The notes beneath the pieces were generated by a model, which did no database searches, was not told where the DNA came from, and worked only from the letters and a program-made list of their open reading frames with translations. Below, one piece after another: positions 48,101 to 56,867 of a stretch of 64,000 bases of DNA. Location: assembly GCA_963667375.1 (NCBI GenBank), contig OY763323.1:2046001-2110000 (forward strand), read 5' to 3'. Positions within the stretch are counted from its first letter, which is position 1; each line of letters begins with the position of its first letter. Both the position numbers and the translations under genes were made by a program. The DNA is from G963556115 sp963667375. GTDB lineage: Bacteria > Planctomycetota > SZUA-567.

Positions 48101-49554
48101 GTTTCCATCTTGATACCGTTATCATCCAGTGAGACATTGAGATTACGGATTTTATTACCGGCATCTGATTCGGCATTTTTAAGAGCATAAATAACATCAC
48201 CCAGTGTCTGGGCATCACCCAGATCTGCAATGTATTCAACGCCGTCCTTGCGGATAATGACATCACCGCATTCGCCGTCATTGATTCCCAGACCGTCTCG
48301 CAGCATCTTTAGAGAGGTTCTGTCGTTGAGTTCGTTGATGTTTGAACCGACATATTCACCGGAAGCCGCGTCATAAGTAAGATCTGTCAGACCAAGATCG
48401 GTAGCGGTAGTACCGGAACCAACGTTTGAAATATGCAGGGTTTCGGTGCCGCCGGCCTTGTCGATAATTCTCAGTCCGTCACCGTCAACATACGCTTCAA
48501 TACCGGAACCATAGGTATCGTTTATAGTGGTGGTGATGTCTTTGAGGGTTTCGCAGGTGGAGAGGTCAATTTCAGTGACATCGCCATCGGAATTGCTCAC
48601 ACGTATTGAGCCGTGGTAGATTCCAAGCCCACCGTTCAGCGACTTTACCTCGGTATCACGAACACAGCGCCCGAGGGCATTTTCCAGAGTTATCGTTCCG
48701 GATACCGGCTTGTCGGTAGTTGGATTGGGCAGATCCCATTTATAGAGATCATCACCTTCGAATACACCGGAGAGTCCAGAGTTATCCATGGCGGTAAGAG
48801 TGGTGAGGCCGAGATCCTCAGCGCAGGTGCTGGCAGGATTTCCTGTAGATCCGTCATAATTGGAGAAGACTATCGCACCGTCAGCAGGATTATCGCAGGT
48901 TATGGATAATCCCATAGGCATGCCGACATCCTCGGCCAGATCCTGGTTGCTTTCATTATAAATATTCACACTTATTTTTATACCGGCGTTTGAGGCCTGA
49001 CCGGTAAGTTCAGCGACGACATCAAGCATAGTGTCACAGCCACTAAGGTCAATATTAACACTGTTGGCACCCTGATTAAGGGTGATCCAGCCCATATCAA
49101 CACCGGCACCGCCATTAAAGTCGGCAATCTGGGTATCCAGATCGTATTCTGATTCAACCTGTTCGGTCCCTATTCCCATAGGCAGGATAGGGTCATCCAT
49201 GCTGGAGAAACCTCCAGACATGAATTTTGCATTGGAGGCCAGACGGGCAACTTTGAACTGATGACTGCCATCGACCGCACTATCGGTGCTGGTGACACTG
49301 AGTGCACTCTCATTGCTGGAGGAGGCGCTCTTGGTATTCCAGGTTGCGGATTCAGCAAGTTTGCTGCTCTTGGTGGCGAATTCAAGTAAAAGGTTATTTA
49401 CGCTCTGATACGCTTCCAGCTGCAGGTCAAGCTCGGATTTTTTATTTTCCAAGCGTTTGACCGATACCTTTTCAATCTCCATCAACTGTTCGATAATGGA
49501 GTTGGTATCCATGCCGGAGATCAGACCGCCAATTGTAGAAGTAGGTAGTGCCAT
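45133..49554 (-). CDS. fliD: Giant flagellar hook-associated protein 2 (filament cap) with discoidin-like domain
   Basis: The 1473-aa protein is about two to three times the usual FliD length. The N-terminal domain (about 1-115, STIGGLISGMDTNSIIEQLMEIEK...ESATWNTKSASSSN) and the C-terminal domain (SLTDSINGWFASIQETIN...NLINTYANMEQNLANIQAQG) are clear FliD ends that assemble the filament cap. Between them are at least six flagellin-hook-IN-type repeats (TLGDVIDAINN, TLGDMIDIFNQ, TIGDVIDAINN and relatives, each followed by an INSSGDGI-like strand). At about 1250-1387 an F5/8-type C (discoidin-like) domain is inserted in the C-terminal region: ATDPKNAINGDNN, LEYLNIYHVDTED, KWVELRNIS, AVRITGYESNS and FRLTEVEAM. 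Caps of this kind may bind glycans. No signal peptide is present, as expected for flagellar export. Confidence 0.93.
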   Translation of the reverse strand: MALPTSTIGGLISGMDTNSIIEQLMEIEKVSVKRLENKKSELDLQLEAYQSVNNLLLEFATKSSKLAESATWNTKSASSSNESALSVTSTDSAVDGSHQFKVARLASNAKFMSGGFSSMDDPILPMGIGTEQVESEYDLDTQIADFNGGAGVDMGWITLNQGANSVNIDLSGCDTMLDVVAELTGQASNAGIKISVNIYNESNQDLAEDVGMPMGLSITCDNPADGAIVFSNYDGSTGNPASTCAEDLGLTTLTAMDNSGLSGVFEGDDLYKWDLPNPTTDKPVSGTITLENALGRCVRDTEVKSLNGGLGIYHGSIRVSNSDGDVTEIDLSTCETLKDITTTINDTYGSGIEAYVDGDGLRIIDKAGGTETLHISNVGSGTTATDLGLTDLTYDAASGEYVGSNINELNDRTSLKMLRDGLGINDGECGDVIIRKDGVEYIADLGDAQTLGDVIYALKNAESDAGNKIRNLNVSLDDNGIKMETTDGTTFTVRSDTGADSSNTTALDLGIDTDTNEVSSFTGYKLVGDLNSVQIERLMGTKSFSRETSLKEYANINAGEQITITDKVGRSVTFTAEEDSTVGDMLDAINNPNDTCQVQLFMEPETNSFTLADTSNLFAWVDEDTEISELKNGEFFDDSWQIGCSDSEGNETSFDFEGATTLGDMIDIFNQKCQDAGVLLEASINSSGTGIDIEDIGNGEESVQIGEIGSDAHAAELFGIAGEGIGGINGTLPRPDSAAVGDVGDLTVTGLIGSKIGFAAGNDVASGETTGLKGTQFIFDGINGCAGMKGIMTDGTKYNTLDGFTASVNGTDYAIDLSGIGSDDSMTDLIKELNSQMSSQGLDIKFSLNNAQNGLEVENNSGYDLTFSNLASSRTATDLGLTSKSFEAGASVNAGDLDTQWISRSTTLESLTGDATFYAGKISITNTTGQMSEISFSGAATIGDVIDAINNDGVGVTAGINSSGDGIIIFDDANGEGKLTIREVNGGTTAEKLGILGSGDYEVDGSFERSITVDPDDDLRDVMNNIANAGIDVQCSIINDGSDFAPYRLSITSSNSGKESDLLLDTDIAAFNFNKTSSGKDAVLLYGQGNSGVSPVMITSPTNDNNAAVLGLDISMKQTTTDWVTVNVSQEKSQISDSINELVDAYNAIIDLVDEFDDWDEETESPGVFFADSNIRSLVNSLSDSFFTIAEGEDGDLTMWYDIGVKFNDEGKLEVDSSTLNDMISNKYEAIKNLMCKTMDVARSDLAATVSTTDKGATDPKNAINGDNNQDDYGEGNGFESLRAMDEENGYQYTINFDKTRTLEYLNIYHVDTEDMPAADYALKKFLVEYLDASTNKWVELRNISNNTQSLNTIGFADPTAVKAVRITGYESNSDDNKFRLTEVEAMESQGLSAQQSNITDSLTDSINGWFASIQETINDQTSDIDDQLDSLNDRMEEKELNLINTYANMEQNLANIQAQGNYFSSQAASWSS

Positions 49555-49961
49555 ATTTAAGCTCCCGTTTAATGCAGTCTGTACTACGCTAGACTGCGGC
49601 TTTTTTCTTGCTGTTATTTGCAGTAAATAAGCTGCAAGTTGCCGTCAGATTCATTTCAGTCAATGAAGCTGAACCGACTCTTTACCTCATGTGATTCGAG
49701 ATCGTCCCCAAACGTCTCATTATTGTTATCGGAACGATTTTCGATCTCTTGAGTATTTTTAGCTTTTTTTTGTAAAAGTTGGTTACTTTTTATGTGAAAA
49801 GTGAACGTTATTTGTGTCGGGGAATGATTTATTCGGGTGGTGTTAGTATAACTATATATATATTAAGCTGTTGTGTTAATAATGAACATATAATAGTGCC
49901 AATAGAGGTTGTAGATCTGCTTGATATTACCTATCTTCTTTCTATTCAGGTAGTTATAAAA
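49555..49961. other. Noncoding region upstream of fliD
   Basis: A hairpin GCAGTCT (49574-49580) / AGACTGC (49591-49597) followed on the plus strand by GGC and TTTTTT (49601-49606) lies just upstream of fliD. It is in the fliD leader on the minus strand or ends an unseen rightward RNA. An open frame at 49779-49979 has no ribosome site or family and is not called. No convincing sigma28 or sigma54 promoter was found. Confidence 0.5.
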
Positions 49962-49992
49962 AAGGTATCCGGAAAGTGATTCCGGATACCTT
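49962..49992 (-). terminator. Terminator of the DUF2059 cluster
   Basis: A perfect 13-bp stem AAGGTATCCGGAA (49962-49974) with its complement (49980-49992) has a five-base loop. The A run before it gives six T on the minus strand. Confidence 0.85.
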
Positions 49993-50029
49993 GAATTATG
50001 AATATTCTATAATTATATAATTTACCGAT

Positions 50030-50602
50030 TTATTCTGCTGGAGAAGTGGTCTCGGCTGGAGCTTCGGTAGCCGCATTTGCTGCCGCTTCGGTCGCTGCGG
50101 GTGAAGATTCAGTGGCGGCGGCCTGCTGTTTTGCTTTCTGTTTTTCCTGTTCAATCATGGCTTTTGCCTGTTCTGAAATCATAGCATCCAGTTCACCCAT
50201 GTTGTCGGTAATGCGTTTGTGTCCGATCTGGAGAATCTGCATGTTGAGGTCGAATGATTTCTCGGTGTAGAGAATACCGGTGGGGGAGGAGAGAAAACCA
50301 ACTATGTCACGGAGCTCGTCTTCGGTAAAGGTATCCATGTAGAGCTTGATCATTTCAGGTTCCATGCTCTCCCAGCTCATGTATTTTGTGAAGAAGCTGG
50401 TAATCACATCTTTGAACGGTTCCATCATGGGATTGCTCTTCATCTGCATGTCGATAACCTCTTTGCAGGTATCATCCACGCCTTCCTTCATATTGGTGAC
50501 GGTGAACAGCTGTTTTACCAGTTCTTTATGGCTTGCCTCATCTGCTCCGGCGGTGAGGGTACAACCAAGGATTGCAACGAGAATAAACAGTATTTTACGC
50601 AT
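50030..50602 (-). CDS. Exported DUF2059-type protein 1
   Basis: The 190-aa protein has a signal peptide (MRKILFILVAILGCTLTAGA, cleavage near 20). A DUF2059 domain follows (about 25-145) with MSWESMEPEMIKLYMDTFTEDELRDIVGFLSSPTGILY. The alanine/threonine/proline-rich tail (about 155-190) is low complexity. DUF2059 proteins are periplasmic with unknown function. It is the last of three related neighbours. Confidence 0.83.
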   Translation of the reverse strand: MRKILFILVAILGCTLTAGADEASHKELVKQLFTVTNMKEGVDDTCKEVIDMQMKSNPMMEPFKDVITSFFTKYMSWESMEPEMIKLYMDTFTEDELRDIVGFLSSPTGILYTEKSFDLNMQILQIGHKRITDNMGELDAMISEQAKAMIEQEKQKAKQQAAATESSPAATEAAANAATEAPAETTSPAE

Positions 50603-50653
50603 TATTGAGTCCTTTCTTAAGACATGTCATCGTTTTGTAAGTCTGAAATTGAG

Positions 50654-51199
50654 TTACTTGGTCAGTTCTTCGGTCTTTTTCTTGATCATGGCTTCGAGTT
50701 CGCCTTTGTTTTCGAGGGTAACCTTGCCAATGAATTTATTACTGGCGGTGACGAAATCCTCGGTTAACTTGAAGAAGTGTATTCCCAGGTCCTTACTGGT
50801 AAATTCCAGAATAATATTCTGCTCCGCTTCCGGCAGAGTCTTGATGTCACCGGAGGATTCTGTCCAATCCTTGAAGGCCTTGCTCTTTAGAAATTCATTG
50901 ATTCGCACCAGATCATCTTCATTGAATTCCTGCATTATAATATTTTCGAAGGTCGGTTTGATCTTCTCCCAGGTGAGATGGCGGTTGTAGAAATCGATGA
51001 GCACCTCGCGGTAGGCTTTGAATTGGGGTTCATTCTCGATTATGAGATCTGCCACTTTCTCAACATTGAAATTTGTGCTTTCTTCGATTGAAAAATTGAC
51101 TATCAGCTCATCTGCGAGGCGTTTTTTTATCGTATCCTCCGCCAGCAGAGACGGGGCGGATAGCGTAATAAGAATAATAAGAAGCAGTAACCGTTTCAT
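50654..51199 (-). CDS. Exported DUF2059-type protein 2
   Basis: The 181-aa protein has a signal peptide (MKRLLLLIILITLSAPSLLA) and the same body plan: YREVLIDFYNRHLTWEKIKPTFENIIMQEFNEDDLVRINEFLKSKAFKDW (pieces). It ends with a lysine/glutamate-rich helix. It is 51 bp upstream of paralogue 1, so a tandem duplication is likely. Confidence 0.8.
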   Translation of the reverse strand: MKRLLLLIILITLSAPSLLAEDTIKKRLADELIVNFSIEESTNFNVEKVADLIIENEPQFKAYREVLIDFYNRHLTWEKIKPTFENIIMQEFNEDDLVRINEFLKSKAFKDWTESSGDIKTLPEAEQNIILEFTSKDLGIHFFKLTEDFVTASNKFIGKVTLENKGELEAMIKKKTEELTK

Positions 51200-51304
51200 T
51201 GTTTTGTATAATCCTTCCTGTTAAGGAAAATAAGTTAAGTTTATTTCCGGCTGGCTATTAAGCCGGTCTGTATTATCTGCCGTCAGAAAATACGTATCGT
51301 AAAT

Positions 51305-51742
51305 TTACTGCTGTCCGAGGAGTTTCATAAGTTCCGCTTTATGCTTGGTCAGAACCGCTCCGGTTATATTATTGATGGTCTGACCGAAATTACCGGATTT
51401 TTCCCGCCATAGTTTACCTGCGGGGCTTGAAAGAAACGCTACAATCTCCTTCAGTTTGTCCTCGGGGAACTGCTGCATAAATGCCAGTACCAGATAACCT
51501 TTAAGCTGATTGTTATTCAGATATTTCTGCATGAAGAGGACGAGTGCCTGACGATATGGTTTGAGACGGGGGTTATGATTTATTAGAGTGTTGACTTCAT
51601 TGGGAATGCTGTAATTGCTGTCGATATCCTTCTCGTAAATACGTACAAGTTCAATCGCCAGTTTGCGGTGGCTTGTCTGATCTGCCAGTGCCGTACCCGC
51701 GGTAAGAGTGAGTAGGCAGAGGATGATTATAATCTTTTGCAT
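51305..51742 (-). CDS. Exported DUF2059-type protein 3
   Basis: The 145-aa protein has a signal peptide (MQKIIIILCLLTLTAGTALA) and the shared core YRQALVLFMQKYLNNNQLKGYLVLAFMQQFPEDKLKEIVAFLSSPAGKLW (pieces). It lacks the long C-terminal tail of paralogue 1. It lies 22 bp after mtaB and may be in the same transcript. Confidence 0.8.
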   Translation of the reverse strand: MQKIIIILCLLTLTAGTALADQTSHRKLAIELVRIYEKDIDSNYSIPNEVNTLINHNPRLKPYRQALVLFMQKYLNNNQLKGYLVLAFMQQFPEDKLKEIVAFLSSPAGKLWREKSGNFGQTINNITGAVLTKHKAELMKLLGQQ

Positions 51743-51764
51743 AATAACCCTTTCTGCTATTATA

Positions 51765-53069
51765 TTATTTGTTTGTCACCCTGCACTCAAGAACATTCTC
51801 CGATTCCTGAATTTTATTGGGGTTTTGTTCTTTGCAGCCGGTTATGGTCACCGGATAAGTTTCACCTTTTAATAATCCGGCTGAGCAGGATTCAAAAGCA
51901 ATTTCAGCCCGTATATAGCGTTGCAGGTAACCTGTTGCGGTATTTTTATTGATGCGCTCGAGCATGACGGCTTCAGCGTTGAAGCCTATGAGGGTTTTGC
52001 TGTAGGCCTGCGCCTGTTTTGTGGTCAGCTCTTCCAGAATGAGCCGGCGCTGATCAGCTTCACGCTGGGGCGGGCGTTTCAGCTTTGCTGCTGGGGTACC
52101 GCTACGGGGAGAGAAAAGAAATATATGACTGCGGGCAAAGCCGACCTGGGTTATGGTCTCTACTGTTTCACTGAAAGCCTGGTCATCCTCGGTAGGAAAA
52201 CCTACAATAATATCTGTGGTTATTGCCGGTTTTATCAGCATTTCTCTGGTCTGGTAGATACAATCAAGGAAAAATTCCCGGCTGTATTTCCGGTTCATGG
52301 ACTGTAGAACAGTATTGCTGCCGCTTTGCAGAGGCAGATGCAGATGCGGACAGATTTTCGGGTTATCACGGATTGTCTGCAGTAGTCCGGTGCTGAGATA
52401 AATTGGTTCGATGGAGCCGAGCCGGATGCGCTGCAATGCTGGAATTTCACAGAGTTTTTGCAGGAGATCCGGGAGTGCGGAACCCTCGTAGTTGTATGCT
52501 CCGATATTAATACCTGTCAGTACCTGTTCGTGGTAGCCGTTATTCGCCAGTTCTGTTGCTTCGATCAGTATCTGCTGCAGACTCCGGCTGCGGGGCAGGC
52601 CCCGGGCATAGGGAATTATACAGTAGGAACAGAAATTATCGCAGCCGTCATGTATTTTTAGGAAAGCACGTGTATGCCCTTCAAAATGGTTTATCGAAAA
52701 ATCAAAACCATTCCCCGTCCTTAGAGCAGAATTTTCATCCTGATTAAGATAGGGGGCGATCAGATGTTTTTCGGTATTTTTGAAGGTCTTCTCAATCTGC
52801 AGCTCCTGCAGCCAGCTTTCTTCAACATCAACGGCACAGCCAGTGAGAATTATTCGCAGATACGGGTTTTTACGGCGGAGATTGCGGATTGTATTTCTGG
52901 CACTGGCACCGGCACGGGAGGTGACGGTACAGGTGTTTATTATCGCGGCTTCAGCCTCTTCCGGGTGGCTGGATTCATGCCAGCCGGAAGCGGCGAGTGT
53001 TTCCCGTATGCCTTCAGATTCATATTGATTGGTTTTACAGCCGAAGGTTCTGATAATGAATTCAGGCAT
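51765..53069 (-). CDS. mtaB: tRNA t6A37 methylthiotransferase MtaB
   Basis: The 434-aa radical-SAM enzyme has the N-terminal UPF0004 domain (RTFGCKTNQYES, INTCTVTSRA, TGCAV) for one Fe-S cluster. The radical-SAM motif is DGCDNFCSYCIIPYARG (about 143-159, CxxxCxxC). A TRAM domain ends the protein (about 365-425). It converts t6A to ms2t6A at position 37 of tRNAs reading ANN codons. It is 6 bp after hisD, so the two are probably co-transcribed. Confidence 0.93.
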   Translation of the reverse strand: MPEFIIRTFGCKTNQYESEGIRETLAASGWHESSHPEEAEAAIINTCTVTSRAGASARNTIRNLRRKNPYLRIILTGCAVDVEESWLQELQIEKTFKNTEKHLIAPYLNQDENSALRTGNGFDFSINHFEGHTRAFLKIHDGCDNFCSYCIIPYARGLPRSRSLQQILIEATELANNGYHEQVLTGINIGAYNYEGSALPDLLQKLCEIPALQRIRLGSIEPIYLSTGLLQTIRDNPKICPHLHLPLQSGSNTVLQSMNRKYSREFFLDCIYQTREMLIKPAITTDIIVGFPTEDDQAFSETVETITQVGFARSHIFLFSPRSGTPAAKLKRPPQREADQRRLILEELTTKQAQAYSKTLIGFNAEAVMLERINKNTATGYLQRYIRAEIAFESCSAGLLKGETYPVTITGCKEQNPNKIQESENVLECRVTNK

Positions 53070-53075
53070 TGGATA

Positions 53076-54365
53076 TTATTCCAGACGCACTTTTATGGCG
53101 TTGGCGTGAGCGGTCAGGCCTTCCAGCTCCGCCATGCTGATAATGTGGCGTGAAGTCTTTTCCAGGCGTTGTCGGGTGTAATTAATAACCGATATGTCCT
53201 TGATAAAATCGTAAACCGAGAGGCTGCTCATAAAACGGGCTGTACCTGCTGTCGGCAGAATGTGATTGGTTCCGGCAAAATAGTCGCCAACCGGTTCGGA
53301 GGAGTAGCTGCCGAGGAATACTGCACCGGCATTGGTTACTTCACCCAGCAGATCCTGTTCATCTCTGGCGATGATTTCCAGATGCTCAGGTGCGATAAGA
53401 TTTGCCGCGTCAATTGCCTCATAAAGATTTTTGCAGAGATAAATTGCTCCGAAACGGGAGAGGGCGGTCTTTATCTTGTCACTATGGCTGAGAGTTTTCA
53501 GCTGTTTCTCAAGCTCGATTTTTATCCCAGCTGCGAGATCGCGGCTATCGGTAAATACAACTCCGGATTCATGTCCGCTGCCGTGCTCAAGCTGACTCAT
53601 CATATCTGCCGCCACAAATCTGGCTTTGGCGGTTTCGTCTGCGACCACTACAATTTCACTAGGTCCGGCAAGCGAATCAATACCGCAGGCTCCGAATACC
53701 AGCCGCTTTGCCATATTGACGTATGGTCCGCCAGGACCGACAATCTTAGCGACTCTTTTGACCGTTTCGGTACCGTAGGCCATGGCCGCAACCGCATGCG
53801 CGCCTCCTATTTTGTAGACTCCGGTCAGATCCAGCATCTTAGCGGTCGCCAGAATATGCGGATCAACCTTGCCGTCTTTACCGGCAGAGACACAGGCGTA
53901 TATCTCACCAACTCCGGCTATCTGCGCCGGTACCACAGCCATAATCATCGTACTGAACAGCGGGGCGTTGCCGGCAGGGCAGTATACTCCAACACTCTCA
54001 AGCGGCAGCACACGTTTGGAAAGTCGGACTCCGTCACCATCATCATGCATGTAGCTGCTACGGCGCTGGTAGGCATGAAAACGCCGGATATTGGTACGGG
54101 CGAGGGTAATGGTTGTGAGAAAATCGGCACTTACCTGTTGGGTGGCCTCGGAGAACTCCTCTTCACTGACCAGCAGCTCTTGCGGGTTCAGCTTTACACC
54201 ATCGAAGCGTTCTGAAAAATCACAGAGAGCGCTGTCACCGCGTTCACGAACTTCCTTGATAATAGCTTCAGTATTCGCCCGGATCTCCATACTCTCGAAG
54301 TCACCGCGCGCAAGTATGCGCTGGAACTTCTCTTCATTTACATTATATTCAAGAATATCAATCAT
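53076..54365 (-). CDS. hisD: Histidinol dehydrogenase
   Basis: The 429-aa enzyme oxidises histidinol to histidine, the last step of histidine synthesis. Conserved blocks are YCPAGNAPLFSTMIMAVVPAQIAGV, GPGGPYVNMAKRLVFG, DSLAGPSEIVVVAD, the zinc/catalytic SQLEHGSGHESG and APEHLEI. The NHILPTAGTARF and SVYDFIK blocks close the active site. It stands apart from other his genes here. Confidence 0.95.
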   Translation of the reverse strand: MIDILEYNVNEEKFQRILARGDFESMEIRANTEAIIKEVRERGDSALCDFSERFDGVKLNPQELLVSEEEFSEATQQVSADFLTTITLARTNIRRFHAYQRRSSYMHDDGDGVRLSKRVLPLESVGVYCPAGNAPLFSTMIMAVVPAQIAGVGEIYACVSAGKDGKVDPHILATAKMLDLTGVYKIGGAHAVAAMAYGTETVKRVAKIVGPGGPYVNMAKRLVFGACGIDSLAGPSEIVVVADETAKARFVAADMMSQLEHGSGHESGVVFTDSRDLAAGIKIELEKQLKTLSHSDKIKTALSRFGAIYLCKNLYEAIDAANLIAPEHLEIIARDEQDLLGEVTNAGAVFLGSYSSEPVGDYFAGTNHILPTAGTARFMSSLSVYDFIKDISVINYTRQRLEKTSRHIISMAELEGLTAHANAIKVRLE

Positions 54366-54415
54366 TGCTCATCTCTTCTGTTACAGACTGTCGGTTTAAA
54401 ACTACAATCGGTTAA

Positions 54416-55411
54416 TTATTCGGTCTTTGCTTTTCTGGACATGAGTTCGATAATCGCTTTTTGCGGATCCTTAGCTTCATAGAAAACCTTGTTTACCTGT
54501 TCGACAATAGGCATTTCAACACCTAATTTATTTGCCAGATCAAGGGCGGATTTGGAGGTGAAATAGCCTTCGGCGACATAATCATGTGATTCCAGCGCGA
54601 ACTTATGCGAGTTGGTCTTCATTGCTTCATAACCGAAACGACGGTTACGGCTGTGCTGTGAGAAGCAGGTCACTATAAGATCACCAAATCCTCCCAAGCC
54701 ATAGAAAGTATCAGGATTTGCTCCCAGAGCGGTACCCAGTCTGACCATCTCTGCCAGTCCGCGGGTCAGCAGCCCGGCAATCAGATTGTCCCCGAGATTC
54801 ATTGCTTCGCAGGCTCCGACAGTCAGAGCCATCACGTTTTTAAGTGCTCCGGCGATCTCCATGCCTTTGGGGTCTGAACCGGTGTAGATTCTGAACATTG
54901 GTGACATAAGAGCTTTCTGAACTTTGGCAGAGAGATCATCATTATCCGCTCCAACCACTACCATTGTCGGGTAGTCCCGGGCTACCTCTTCAGCGTGACT
55001 TGGGCCGGCAAGAACACCGATGTTGTCGTGTCCGAGAAGCTCGCGGATTATTTCAGTTGGACGCATAAGTGTATTCTGTTCGATACCTTTGGTGACCGAG
55101 ATAATACCGGCTGAACTCGGAATAATCCCTTTTTTCCCCTCCAGAGAGGAGCGCATGTAGATAGTGGGTATGGCGCTGATGATTATATCCGCCTCATTTA
55201 CGGCCTTCACCATGTCATTTTCAAAAGAAAGCATTGGAGATAATGGAACTCCGGGTAGAAACTTGAAGTTTTCACGCCGTTTGACCATCTCGTCAAGATA
55301 GGCTTTATCATGTCCCCACATGGTTACTTTATGGGTGTTGGCTACCGCCAGGCGTGCCAGTGCTGTACCCCACGCGCCATCACCAAGAACTGTTATGTTG
55401 AGTATATCCAT
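54416..55411 (-). CDS. gpsA: Glycerol-3-phosphate dehydrogenase [NAD(P)+]
   Basis: The 331-aa enzyme has a Rossmann start TVLGDGAWGTALA, the substrate region VLAGPSHAEEVA and the catalytic-lysine block EIAGALKNVMALTVGACE. YGLGGFGDLIVTCFSQHSRNRRFG is also conserved. It makes glycerol-3-phosphate for phospholipids. It lies 98 bp after plsY, whose product uses that substrate. Confidence 0.95.
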   Translation of the reverse strand: MDILNITVLGDGAWGTALARLAVANTHKVTMWGHDKAYLDEMVKRRENFKFLPGVPLSPMLSFENDMVKAVNEADIIISAIPTIYMRSSLEGKKGIIPSSAGIISVTKGIEQNTLMRPTEIIRELLGHDNIGVLAGPSHAEEVARDYPTMVVVGADNDDLSAKVQKALMSPMFRIYTGSDPKGMEIAGALKNVMALTVGACEAMNLGDNLIAGLLTRGLAEMVRLGTALGANPDTFYGLGGFGDLIVTCFSQHSRNRRFGYEAMKTNSHKFALESHDYVAEGYFTSKSALDLANKLGVEMPIVEQVNKVFYEAKDPQKAIIELMSRKAKTE

Positions 55412-55509
55412 TTTTTTGCTTTCTTTTAAAGGTTGATATTATAGTTGATTCTATATAATGTAATGCAAAAGTATATAGTATTATATAATATTGTTTTTGC
55501 AATTAAATG

Positions 55510-56121
55510 CTAGAATTTGTTTTCTTCGCCGTGCAGTAGCCGGGAAATATTTGACCGGTGGCGAATGGTCACAAGCAGGCTTATCAGAAATATTATAATT
55601 GTTGGGGTAAGTACTTCAATATTACCCAGATCCTTATAATAAAGGTGTATCAGTAGCTGCGACAGTGTTGCCACGTATGAACCGATAATAGACCCCAGTG
55701 ATACATACTTATAATACTTTACCAGAATTACCCAGGTCAGGGTTCCTATGAGCATCGGTACCGGCGCGAGTGCGCAGAAGACACCGGCTCCGGTTGCCAC
55801 TCCTTTACCGCCTTTGAATTTGAGCCAGATTGGAAAATTGTGTCCTAAAACACATAATACACCGCCACAGGCTCTGAAAACTTCTGCATAAGCGCCGTTA
55901 GTTATCGCCGGTGCCAGAATAAGAACCGGCAGAAATCCCTTGAGAAAATCGAGCAGCAGCACCGGTATTGCTGCTTTTGTACCGCATACTCTCTTTACAT
56001 TTGTAAAACCTATGTTTTTGCTGCCGTGTTCCCTGACATCAATTCCTCTGGTAAATCCAATCAGGAGCCCGAAGGGAATAGATCCGGCTAAATAACAGAT
56101 AATTAAATATGTTATGTTCAT
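55510..56121 (-). CDS. plsY: Glycerol-3-phosphate acyltransferase PlsY
   Basis: The 203-aa inner-membrane protein has five or so hydrophobic helices and the three PlsY motifs: GSIPFGLLIG, HGSKNIGFTNVKRVCG and the GGKGVATGAGVF phosphate-binding loop. It acylates glycerol-3-phosphate using acyl phosphate. With gpsA it forms a phospholipid-synthesis pair. Confidence 0.95.
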   Translation of the reverse strand: MNITYLIICYLAGSIPFGLLIGFTRGIDVREHGSKNIGFTNVKRVCGTKAAIPVLLLDFLKGFLPVLILAPAITNGAYAEVFRACGGVLCVLGHNFPIWLKFKGGKGVATGAGVFCALAPVPMLIGTLTWVILVKYYKYVSLGSIIGSYVATLSQLLIHLYYKDLGNIEVLTPTIIIFLISLLVTIRHRSNISRLLHGEENKF

Positions 56122-56220
56122 TTATTCTCCTATGCCCAGTGATTGGGGGCTATTATATCTAAAATGCGATATAATTCCATTTAGTTTTAAAATTAATCTG
56201 GTCACTGAAGTGCTCAAATA

Positions 56221-56256
56221 AATAAAGAGCCGGGAGTTTTTTCCCGGCTCTTTATT
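56221..56256. terminator. Strong bidirectional terminator
   Basis: A perfect 15-bp stem AATAAAGAGCCGGGA (56221-56235) with its complement (56242-56256) encloses GTTTTT. It separates the small membrane peptide gene from plsY. Confidence 0.85.
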
Positions 56257-56340
56257 TGTATTGTGTAGTGTTTCAGCTTGTTTGTTGTTTTTTTTCAGGA
56301 GATAATGAAAATAAAGTCGATAATTTACAGGAGTTGGTTA

Positions 56341-56502
56341 TTAAAGTGAAAGGAGCGTCATTGTCAGCAGGGTCATTAGTGTAAGAACAGAAATAGCCAC
56401 TGAGGCCGCTTTAACTGTTGCTATAAGCTGCTTTTCACTCGCGGTTGTCATTGAAGCTGCTACAGAGCTACTGGTAGAGTGTCGTAATATTTTTTTATTC
56501 AT
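56341..56502 (-). CDS. Small membrane peptide (53 aa)
   Basis: A 53-codon frame starts behind GAAAGGAATACAAC and is followed by a strong terminator, so it is likely to be an independent transcript. The peptide has a polar, serine/threonine-rich start (MNKKILRHSTSSSVAAS) and one hydrophobic helix (about 29-53, VKAASVAISVLTLMTLL and on). I recognise no family. The combination of ribosome site, helix and terminator makes a real gene likely. Confidence 0.6.
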   Translation of the reverse strand: MNKKILRHSTSSSVAASMTTASEKQLIATVKAASVAISVLTLMTLLTMTLLSL

Positions 56503-56867
56503 TGTTGTATTCCTTTCATGCAGAGACTTTCTAACCTGCTAAACTTAAATATCCGTTTGCTGAGCTTATTCCTTCGGGAAAAATTAATTTGCAGAAGAAA
56601 AGCGGTATAATAACCGAAAATATGAAAAGAAAACTTAAAATTCAGGTAAGTAGATTATAAGACTGTGAAATTTGGGGTTGCAGCCTTTTTCGGTTATGTG
56701 AAGGCTTTTTGTAAAAGATTTTGACAATCCTGGGTGTAGTTTATATAATAATGTTGGTTTCTGCTTGGTAATTAATAGGTTAGAGGTGTTTTCGCCTTAT
56801 TATCCGGTAGAGAAATGCTGTTCGTTTGGCTGTTGCTTTTATCTGGTTGTTGAGACTGGTCCGATAT

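Noticed and set aside
49620..49680. Sigma54 promoter for fliD
   Set aside because: A GG...GC pair exists on the minus strand but with the wrong spacing.
49779..49979. 66-codon frame upstream of fliD
   Set aside because: No ribosome site, AT-rich random composition, no family resemblance.
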